Positions 51,101-63,100 of a DNA stretch of 64,000 nucleotides are shown one piece after another. Source of the DNA: Penelope pileata (lineage: Eukaryota; Chordata; Aves; Galliformes; Cracidae); contig WBMW01005029.1 in NCBI GenBank assembly GCA_013396635.1, positions 1,393,398 through 1,457,397 of the forward strand, given 5' to 3'. Position numbers and translations under genes: made by a program. Under the pieces are notes generated by a model, which was not told the DNA's origin, did no database searches, and worked only from the letters and a program-made list of their open reading frames with translations. Every line of letters starts with the position of its first letter. Positions within the stretch are counted from its first letter, which is position 1.

Positions 51101-54100
51101 CCACACCATGTCATTGAGAATCTCAATACATTTATTGAGCTGCTGACCTCCCGCTGAGGTAGAGAATTCATACACCAAGAAATCCGCAAATGTCCTGACA
51201 TGTGCCACCAAAGCTCTGGCCCCAATTCTTTCTAATACTCTATCATAGAAGGAAAAAAAAAAGGCCGTTACAAGAATGCTTGCACAGATTACAAGAGCAA
51301 CCAACAAATTTTATTATTTTTAATATATTTTCATCAGATATATATTTTTTTTTTTTAAGAATGAGTGGGTTTTACACAAATGTTTACTTACAAGTAAAAC
51401 CCCCTCACCTTATTAAATGAAGAGAAAACAAAAAAAAAAAAACAAAAAAAAGCCCAACTTCGAGAACAAGGGATTTCTGAAGTCTGAATACTAACCAGAA
51501 GAAATGCCTCAAGTTCACCAATTCTGATCTGCAGTAGCCTGATCAGAATACACGTTTTTGTTACGCATTTTTATGCATATAACCCATGAAGTTATTTCCC
51601 TCTTAGCACCATCTCATTGTTTCAACAGACCTAACAAAGACTGAAAAGAAATAATCTATTTTTCATCACTGGAGCTGACACTGTTATCACTAAGAACAAG
51701 CAAAAAAATTGTAGGACTACTTACATAATAATTCTCACCTTAATCTAACTACTCATATACATACTTTGCCTTTATTAGTGTATATTAGCTAAGTAAATAA
51801 ATATTTCATATTTTTTGTTCACTATTTGAGATCATCTTTGTCGCAAATAAGCTGTTTAATTATAACACCTCACATCTTCATCTAGACCTCTCACCACCTC
51901 TTACAGACCACTGTATATAAAATAAAATAAATCAGCCAGGAGATATAATCAAATCTTAATCACTGCAAAATTATGATGATATGTCGATACCTGGCTCCAC
52001 TCCTTTATTCCCCATGTCTCAAATTTAAAAAAAAAAGTACAAATTAAGCTGTAATACACAGGGCCCATGTCCTCAGAACTGAAAATGCTGCTGGCAAGAA
52101 CTCTGAAGTTACACCTCTTTTAAGCTCACCTGTAGCCAATTTGATTTATGTGATCTGTCTCCAACAGCATCTTCCAGAGGAGACAAAGGAAAAGTGGGGG
52201 GGAACCTTGCACAGAAAAGCGTGTGATTATATCACTCTCCTTGGTCATAGACTTCCACTTTCGATATTCTTCTTCCACATTCTTCTTTAAGTTAAAACGG
52301 CTTTCTTGAGGTACATTATTCTGTTCGAAGAATACCTGAAAGAAAAGGAGGGTGTAGTGTGACCAAGAGCCTAAAACAAAAGCGTAACGGGCCAACTTTA
52401 GCCTGACTTGGCACATTTTAAGTTTCTACTTCCTTGTACAATAAAAAACTACTAGATGGGGTTGTTTCCTCACCCTGACACCACAGTGACTGTTCTGTCA
52501 GTAACAGTCACATGACAAATTGCCAGAACATAAAAGGCTTCTCCAGCTATTATCATTATTTATTTATTTTAAAAGATCTGAGTTATCTTTCGCTGGTAGT
52601 ATCAGATGGCCAAACTTGACCTTAGAATACTACAGGAAATGCTAATGCATTTCTGAAGATACATCAGTATTACAATCATGTTTTTTAGTGATTTGAGATT
52701 AACACAGTGTGGACAGGAAAAGAATCTTGCCACCTATCGAAAAGCAAAAGAACTTGTCTATAAAGTAAGTTCTCTGCATTTCCAGTTAGATGGATTCAGT
52801 TAGATAGATAGATAGATTGAAAATATTACCTGCAATGGAGCTGGAAAACAGCTTAGTGTATGTGATGCCCAGTTATGTGGAGTAAAACTCATGATAGTCT
52901 GCAGTATATCCTTGCACCAAGTTCCCTGAATTGAATCAGAGCCTGTGAAAAAATCTAGAAAATGGATTGATGACATTAGAATTTCACAGAAAACAACCCT
53001 AACACTGCTTGTTGGTATTTCTTCTGCAGCAAAACATGCATTAAGGCTCTGTTGCACAACAGGGCTCCCTTTTTGACCAACTTCTCCCATTCCTTTCTTT
53101 TGAATCTTATTTATTCTGTAGAACAAGCTATTTTATGCTATTAACAATTAAAAAGTTATCTTTAAGTTTTGAGCTAGAAATAAAGCATGAACCATTTTAA
53201 GATTTTAATTTCCTGTAATGACAGCAAGACACGCTTTTGCTGATTAACTAATCAGAATTTTTAAAAATCCCAAGGACATTAATGATGAAATTGCTGGATG
53301 CCGCTTTTGTATAGCTTTAAAAAGACTGCTCAGCGGTACCTTTCTCAATTAAGCTGTAGAAACTAAACACAAAACTCATCCTCTCCAGCCTCCAGTATTG
53401 ATTTAACATTATAGATTGAACAAAGGTTTAAAAAAAATGAAAAAGTAGTTCTTTATCTTTCAGATTTCCTCTAACAGCTCTTCTAAAATCAGTTGTTCTA
53501 ATTCTCCATCAAATCTTTAGACTAAAAATATATTTTTCTAGTTTAAATAAAGGAGCTACAGAAAATACCCCTCAGCAAGCTAACAAAAACTGACTAGGCG
53601 TTGTAGATTACTAATACATTAAAATACAGAAGAAAAAACTTCTCCTTCTTCCTTTCTCTAAGAAAGAGAATCCAAAACACATGCTACTATTTCTCAAAGG
53701 TAAGCTAATGAGAGCATGGCTTCTGACGAGCAGACATGCTCTAAACATCGCATTTTTATTTCTATTTTTTTTTTAAATGTCACGTATCAGTAATCAATCT
53801 AAACATTTAATAATGAATTTAAAAACAAATAGAGAGAAGAAGATGGTCACAAAATATCTGGGTATAAAAATCAACTCTTAAGCAACACTTGACTTCTGAT
53901 AGCTTTTCCCCTAAAACCACTGTCAGTATTTAGAAATACAAATTACACTTTTTTCAAAACAGGAAACTTGAAGGATATGTATTTTGCCTGTGTCATTTCT
54001 GGGATATTCTGTTAAAAGGGTATTTTTGTGACATGGTCTGACTTCACCTTTCAGTTAGATGTCATCTCAGCGCACCACTATTACCTGTCACGTGTGTTGC

Positions 54101-57100
54101 CCTTGCTAGGGTTAAGATTAAAGCCCTGTTGAGTTCTTCTGATTCTGCTGAAAGAACTGTTTTGGGATCACTGAGGAATCGCGTAAACTGCGGTTGGACT
54201 TCTGAACTGCCCAGAGCTGTGATCAACCTTAGAGCAGTACTCTCAACACTGAAAGAAGGAAACAGTCCAGTTAGCATAGAATACCTATACTACTGCTTCT
54301 AAAATTCCAAAAATACTCTTCTTCCTGTTTCTGCTTCACGTAATACAGAAGCATTTGTTCTGAAAGTGATGCTCTTAACTTTCTTTCAAGTAAAGCTCTT
54401 AAAAGTTGATTTAGTGAAAATTCCGGATGCAGCGCTCCTGAAAAGGAGCCTTGAATCCCTCAACTTAGAGCTCCCCTTTTGTTTCCTTTTTAATATTTTA
54501 ACCTAAACAATGACACATACCAGAACAGAACAGAAAAACAAATAATGCATGGAAATTGCATGGAAAGCACTAAATCATCCTTATTAAGGAAATGAAGAAG
54601 TACTGCTTTTGATGAGCAGCACTTTGTTTTACAGCACTCTGATTAGAGGTGCTTTTCACATCAGGTAGCTTGGAGTAATTTAAGAGACTTTTACAACAAC
54701 ATTGCGTCTCCAAAATGGCAAAACCATACATTAGTTGACCCCAAACTAGTGACGTGTTATGTATACCTTAATTGTCTCACTCACATCCAGATTTTAGATT
54801 TCACAAAGTGACAAGACAAAACAGTGAATAAAAAGAACATCTTGAGTTTAAAAATCATATAATGACTTGGGTCAGAAGGGACTTTAACGATCAGCTAGTT
54901 CCAACTCCCCTGCCATGAGAAGGGCTGCCACCCACTGGATCAGGCTGCTCAGGGCCCCATCCAACTTGGCCTTGAACACCTCCAGGGATAGGGCATCCAC
55001 AACTTCTCTAGGCAGCCTGTGCCAGTGCCTCACCACCTCGAGTGAAGAATTTCTTCTTAACACCTAACCTAAATCTCCCCTCTTTTAGTTTAAAACCATT
55101 CCCCCTTATCCTATCATTATCTGTTCGTGTAAAAAGTCCATCTCCCTCCTGTTTATAAGCCCCTTTTTGGTACTGGAAGGCTGCAGTGAGGTCTCCCTGG
55201 AGCCTTCTCTTCTCCAGACTGAAGAAGTCTGGCTCTCTCAGCCTTTCCTCATAGGAGAGGTGCTCCAGCCCTCTAAGAATCTCTGCAGCCCTCCATGAAG
55301 GAAAAATTTGTCTTCACTGGTTCTCATCCTTCACCTAGTTCTTCCCTCTTTCTTTTATGCAATTAGCCATTGTTTTAATGCCTGGCTTACACTGATGTAA
55401 GACATGCATCAAATTTTTTTACTCCACTTCGATTCACACACAGCCACCACGGCTTTGTGCTGTCTCCTTTACAGATGCAAGATGAGAAAGATTATTTCTC
55501 TGATCTGACTGAAAATTAGCTTTACTACAGAATAAGCAGAATCAACTTAATTCTTGTAATGGAATTACACATCATCTAGAGGAGTAAGCAAGCACAATCT
55601 CACTAGCAGAAAAGCCAATAACTGTGACTAGAAGTAGCAGGCATTGCTCCTTTTCCCCAGGGCAAGAAGCCCAACAGTTTTCTGACAGCTCTTGACATGA
55701 TGGTGCTGATGCCCGTTACTGCCTTTTGACCCGTGACACTGCTGCCATGTCTGTTTGAGACAGGCTGCCCCATGCAACTACACACTACTCCTACTAATGT
55801 CTAACTGCAGCTCCAAAACACAACCTGCTGAGATTCCATAAAACATCACAGCCACAGAAACTATGACAAACTAAGACTGGGAGGTACTTGCATCCCATTT
55901 CAAACACAGCTCGTAAAAAAGTTACAACGTAAGATGAAGAAAAATCTGAGATTACAATTAAGTCTGGTAACCATCACTCACCACAGATGAAGCTGATTCT
56001 GATTAGTCTGTGGCACAGCAGCCAAGGAATGAAGATGGCTGAGCAGCTGGACTCTGTAATGAGGCTGGATGTGATGCATGCGATAGCTAAACATTTCCAG
56101 CAGAGTGTGCAAAATTCCCCACGCGTGAGATTTGAACACTGTTGGCAGGAGCTGACCTTATGAAGAAGAGTTTGTAAAGTAAGTTTTCCAAGCAATTACA
56201 TTTCAAAATGTAACTAGAAGGTACATACGTGGTGGATAGATGGTTATACTTAGCTGCAAGTCAGGTATTTGATTTGTGAATGTTGTATTGCTGATATAAA
56301 GCACATGATGCAAGCACTGCTTTAAGATGCTGTACATGGGTAGAGCTCAATAAACTTCTGACTGAACATATACAGCGTACATCTGAATTACTTTATGGAG
56401 TTAAATTGAATATAATTACTGTCCAGTTTAGAACCTGTGCTTAAGATTTTCCATTGAGTATTTTTATTTAAATACAAGATAGGTTAACTAGGAAGGTGCT
56501 AATCATATAAGTGACAAAGAGACAGCAGCATGCTCATCTGACATTTACTGCAGCTCTAGAATAACTACTACGTTGTTTGTTTTGTTTTTTAAATATTAAG
56601 GCAATTTAATACATGTATTCATGATGGTGCATCATTAGACTGTGATATGGCCTACAGTTACCCCTGAAAGAAAATGCTACTGAAGGAAGGGGATGATGGG
56701 GGTAAGTTCTTACTGATAAAGCCTTTGATGCCCAAGGACTCTATTTCCATATAAACCAACAAGCGACTGTACGTTTCCACAAGAGCAGGAGCCAAGGCCA
56801 CACTAGATTTTGCATGAGCCAGCTTAATTACCCTTGTAGCTATGCTGTGAATCAGACTGAGGAAACAAAATATTTTCTGATTAAAAACAAGCACTTGGAA
56901 GTTACGAAGTTTATCACGTAAATCAACAGATCTATACATGACATTTTCCAACACACTTTCCTGCCAATAATTAATTACATAAGGATTTACAGGTTAAAAA
57001 AAAGCTAACTGCATACTCTACCTCATTTTGGCATGAACTGTGAGCGAGTCCAAGAGGTTCATTGGCAATGGGGTAATAGACCCCGATGCCATGCAGTTAG

Positions 57101-60100
57101 TTCCTGGAAGAGATATCCTCATGTTGCCGTTTCCATAAATAGTCTCTACCAGTACTCCCATTGGCAAAGTGAAACACTCTGAATTGGTTGAATAAGCATT
57201 GCACAGCAAGGCAATCTTGTAGTCGTTCATCTGTAAACTTTTATTTCTTAAACTCTGTTGCAAAAACCTGAGTGCCAAAAACAGATTAAACATTAAGTAG
57301 AATGAAATAAGTATAAGGATTAGAGCCACAATAACCCCGGTTAAAAATCTATTTTAAGATAGGGGAAAAACAAAAATATTTATCAATTGCACCACATCAA
57401 ATAACTAGATCTTAGGCCGCTGTTAATTTCACTGTATACTAAAATCTGACCAAGTTATATTTTTTTCTGCCAGAGAAATACTTTAGAAGGAAAATAACGC
57501 TTTAAAAATGACTTTTTCAGAAAAAGCTTATCTCAGTGTAACACAGTTTCCAACTCACAGCATAATAAAATACAATAGTCAATTTGCTTTCTCAATCTCC
57601 AACAGCAGTAAAGATTTTTCATTTTTAGATGTAATGCAATTTCCTTTTAGGTACAATAACAGAATTTCATCTTTTATGAAGTATTTTCATTTTGAGATCT
57701 TAGTGCTGCTTCAATCCTTTGCTAACCCTTATACAACATCCCATCCCAAAATACCTTCTGAATATAGACTTGAAGGGTCCTATTTCATTACGTCTAGAAA
57801 CAAATCAAAATGCATCAACAAAAAGCAACAAAACTCACTCATGGTGAAGCTTAAGAGAATGAGGAATGGGAATCTGTAACTTGGAGTTGTCGCTATGGGC
57901 TTTCCGATTCAGATGAATCCAAATACACGTCATCGCAAAAGCATGAGTTGACTGGGGTTTGTTAATGTCAGGTACAGGAATACACTGAAGAAGGAAACAA
58001 CAAATGTGACATGGCATGTATTAATGTTCAGAAAATGAACTTAGCCAGTATTCAAAGTTAAATGTTTTTCTTTCTGACCTGCAACACCATGAGCAATGTA
58101 TTTAAAGAACAGATTCTAAGCAGAATGTATGCATTCAAGAACACTGGACCTCAGTAGTTATTCTGGAACCTAGCTAATAATCTAATGCCATAGCAAATGA
58201 AAGTCCAGGCTCAGAATATACAAATTGAAGACATACAGTTACAAAGCATACACTTTCAGCCCCAAGTGTCCAAAACACGCTACTCAGAAATCAGTCACAG
58301 TACATACATCCACGTACCACACTATGTAGGTACTCAGTGGTTCACCAGCGTTATCTAAAACTTCTCTCTTCTAGCATCACCATTAGATTAACACTCTTCT
58401 CATACAAAGGAACAGAAACACCTCAAACATCAAAATGTTTTGGTTACAGATTCAAGTGTACATTACTGCCATTGACAAAGGCACCCTAGCTGTTTCCTTT
58501 TGCCAACATTTGCATTTCTTTCCCTTTGGTACAGTTACCACTGCAAAAGCATCGTAAGTGAGACAGCAGCAATGCAAATCAAAGGAAGAGTAAGACAGCT
58601 CCTCTCAAGAGCAACAGCTTTAGATAACATTTAAGTTTGTGAAATGACACTCTCAGAAATGCACTAGTCCCACAAGCACTTGAAGCAAGTGTAGCTCAAA
58701 GCTCATCACTACAGTTAGAGTGACAGTCCTGTCACTCTTCCCATACCTCATGCTAACAAAACCAACTCTGAGATCATGCAACAAATCGTATTGCAGAACT
58801 TCTGTCTGTCAAAACTAACGTAGGAGGAAGAAAAAAATACTACATTCAACCCATATCAGTTTGGTATACCACATATTTGTGTTAACTTGTCTACTGACCC
58901 AAAACAGAAGGCACTATAAGAGCAAAGAATGAGGATGTCTTGCTGACAGTGCTGTCACCATGGTGGAAGTTTAATAACTTCCTCTATCTCCCCCTACCTC
59001 ATGAACCTTAATTCTAGAGGAATGTACCAAACATGACGAGGATTTGATTTAAAATCACAGAAGGAATTTTAAGTAATGATTAATACAAAACAAATGTGAA
59101 GTGTCTTGTTCATATATCTGCACCTGAAAGTATCTGATAATCTATCACAGCACAGATGTTAACAATGAAGTTGTATAACATCATTCCTTAATAGTATACT
59201 CAGGGCTCTAACAAACCTCTCCTCAAAACCTAAGTCAAACCCAATTCAGGGAAGATATGACTTCAGTTTTTGACTGTTTTTGTCATTTTGGGTTTTGTAG
59301 TACAAAAACACTGCCCAGATGTGGCTATTGAAAAAACACAGCTAGGAAATACAGAAAATTTTCATTTAGTTATAAAACATCTCCAACTATGCAGCACACT
59401 GATGCAACACTAACTCTAGAATGACAGTAATATCTATGTATGAAGGTGTCATGTTGAATAATAATTAGAAATTCATTAAAAAAAAATTTAGAGAGAATAC
59501 TTACTTCTTTCTCAGGATAAAGGAGGTCAAAAAGCTTCATAACTGGGAGGAAGTCAGCCAGTGCATTCTTCTGGATGCTGCCAGAGATGAACTGCAGTAG
59601 CACCCACATCAGATGGTCTCTTCCTTTAATGAGACCACGGCCTGCCAACTGTCAAAAACACTCAATAACAGACAAATGCTACAGGCAGGGAAGGAAAAAA
59701 AAAAAAAAAAAAAAAAAAGGCCAAAAAAAACAAAAAAAAAAAAAAAAATAAAATGAAGGGAGAGAAAAAAAAAAAAAAAAAAAAAAAGGCTGCAAAGATA
59801 CCTAGTAAAAGCAAAAGGGCAGGCTACAACAGTTCCAGTTTTCAGAGCTTATTGAGCATTTTATAGCTCATCATAACCAGAAATAATCGTTGGGTTTTCA
59901 GAAAGATGGCAAAAAGGTGCATAAGTCATAACACAGAAACACTCTGGGAGGGCCACAGCAATTAAAAGTAAGATTTAAAATGTATTCAGTTCTTCAGGGT
60001 CACTATTTTGAAAAAATATCAGCAACTGTTAATATTGAACTTAAACTGTCACATTGTAGCCTTGTAGCCAAAGTCAGTATTGCCATAGATAGCAGCAGGT

Positions 60101-63100
60101 CATGAGTTTTAAATCAGCTCTATTTAAAAAGTCTCTGAACCCAAACAACTTCAGTTTGTTTAATCTGGACTCCTCTGGGCCTGCTTGATTTATTTATTTA
60201 AAAAATTGTTGAGTTTTAGTTAGTCTGTAACAGCAATTCTCTAACAACGAGTACTCTACTCAAACTCTAATCTAGCCTGCTTTATTTTTAGCTTAGATTT
60301 GTGCAATTTTGTGGCACGCATCTATTACTTCAATAAGACTGCTTTACTTCACCGAAGGTTCATTAACAGCCATTATAGCAATGCAGCCTAATTTTAGGGC
60401 TATCAAAGACGGCACAGAAGAAGTATCTCTCAGGTGTAAAATACTATATAAGGTTGGATATACATGGAACTGTGGAAAGATGGAGCAATGCGTAGCACAT
60501 GCTAGAAATTTCATCTAAATAGCCACAAGCTGATCCTACAGTGAGGAGAAAGAACATCCTTTTCATTCCATCAACACCATACTTCTCTCAGCAGAGAGGT
60601 CAGGATATTGCTGATATCCTGTAACCCTTCCTACCCTTTCTTACGGAAGACTGGCAACACCACCTTTAGAATTCAAAAAGGAAAGGGTAAATACTCAAAA
60701 GTGCATCACTTCTAACAGTATTACTATTAGGAAGTAACAATAACTTTGGACTGTAATTGCTAATGTCATTGTAACCATTGTAAGTGATCTCTGATTAGAT
60801 TGGTTAGACAAACAAGCCATAGGCTCTTGCATCCATTGGGATGGCACGTTTCTTTAGCTCACACACTGCACAAGGTGTTTGCTCTGTTTGAAGCTTGGTT
60901 GTACATTGGATGCAGCAGCACAGTACTCAGATCTTCTGAATTATGCCAGTTTACCTCCTGACTCTAGCTACTAATATATTCTGAATCCAAATATAACATA
61001 ATGTGATGCCCTGTAACTGAATAAAACAAAAACAGACCTAGCTAACCATGATGTAACTAGAGAATTTGACTTGCTTCTGTGGAGTACAACATGGAAATAA
61101 ATCAATTGTTACACATAAGGTACCTCCTGGGAAGGGTGTCAGGGGTGAGCCTTTATTTTAATTAATATTTTTATTATTAAACGTCTTACCAGTTGGGATC
61201 GATACAAACAATTTACCTTTTGATGGAGTGACAGGACCATATGAGGAAAACTTGCAAACTGAAAGAGCACAAAGAAAATGAGCTGGCTGGAGAGATGCTG
61301 CCACAGAAGCTGACTGGTTCCACCATCGTCAAACTTCTCTTCAGTCTCAGACCGTTCCATGGCATACACCACAAGATCCACCAACTGGTCCTCCAGCACA
61401 GGGCAGCGCTGCTTGTGCTGTAAGGCAGAGATCAGATACAGTATTCCAAAAGCCTTGCCATTAACTTCAGAACTCGTACAGTCGCAATTACAGTACAGTA
61501 TTTTGATAGAAGGCTGGGAAGCATGAAATGAAGTCTGAACTTAAGTTAAGGATAAGCCACTGTATTAAAGCTGCACTATGTTACAGGTCATGACGATTTT
61601 TATATTTTATCATAAGTTACATAATTGCCTACTCAGTTCCAAGACAGATCATCAGTACGCAATAAATATCTGGTATTTTTTGTCTCTATTTTTAGAAAGT
61701 TCATGTTGAATGCTATTTTTCTGATTTCTCATTCACAGAAAACACAATTCATTACTGTAACACGCTTTTTTTTTTTCCTCTCTTCTTTAATTTCAAAAGT
61801 AGAGATCACCATAAAGGAAAAAAAAATACCAACTATACTGTCAAAGAAGCATCCCAGTACACAGTACAGGTGTTTAATGACTATTTCTTCTCTTTCTCAC
61901 TCTCATTTTGAGCTCACCTACAACTATCAGCAGAACTAACATCTGACTAGTACCCCCAAAATGAGAAGTCCTACTGACACACCGCCACCTGGTACAATAC
62001 AAAAACCAGAAAGACTTGAAAATTAAGCTAAGTGGTACGTTCTACACAATTACTGTTCCATACACAGTATGCATCACAGTGCTGAACTCTTTAACACATT
62101 TAATTTAGACTGCCACCATCTCCACAACAAGCTATGCTAACACAAATCATTTACAAAAACAAATCTTCTCTGACGATCTTCAGCAATAACCAATTAAGAA
62201 ATGCATTATATATTCAGATCCATACCTCAGTACAGATGTGTATAAACCACGCCCACTACCAGTAGACTAGAATTCAGATGATAAGTCTTAAATCATAAAT
62301 TAAATAAGTCTTAAAATAACATCAAGTGCAACAATCTTGTATTACCCTGTATGTATACAGTTAGTGGTAGAAAGCGTTACTACGAAAGACAAAAAGCGGT
62401 GTGGAATTTAACTTATTTCAGACAGTGCTAGCTCTATGGAAATGATCTAACCTCTGTTTCATTATGATCTCTCTTCATGGTCACATTTTTTCTTTCGTTT
62501 TTAATTTTTTACATCTGATGCCTGTAACATAATGCAGCCTTAAAGAAAACATTATTACTTTAAAAGATACAAAAGAAAAGGAACTGAGCTGCTCAAACGC
62601 TAACCATGAAAATGCAGTTTGCCTTACTAAAGGCAAAAAGGCGTATGTAAAAACAGCCTGAAAAGATTATCCAAACGCTCATAAAGTATTTTAGGGATGC
62701 CTTAGATGAGTTCTTTGACTTACTAGCCAGGCAGCCTAAAAACACCTTTTAATTAATAAAGAAATAATAAAAGGAAAGAGAGATGCTGAAAGGGGATGCT
62801 TGTTCTAACCTTCAATAATCTTTTGCTGTGAAAAAAAATTCTTAATAATAAAACATAAAATGCAAGAATGGGAAAAATTGGCAAAATACAGTGAACAGCA
62901 TCCCCTGTTGCATGCTCTTTGCCAGCTCAAAACTGCAGAAAGCTACAATTCTAGCTGTGCTTTCTTGAAGCATGCTTAACACAAACCTCTAACTATAATA
63001 GAAAGCATCAGTTACTGTTCCAACTTCTTCCAGTACACAATGCCATTGTCACAGATCAACCACACTACAGATTTACAGAGAGCAATATTAACACCACCAG

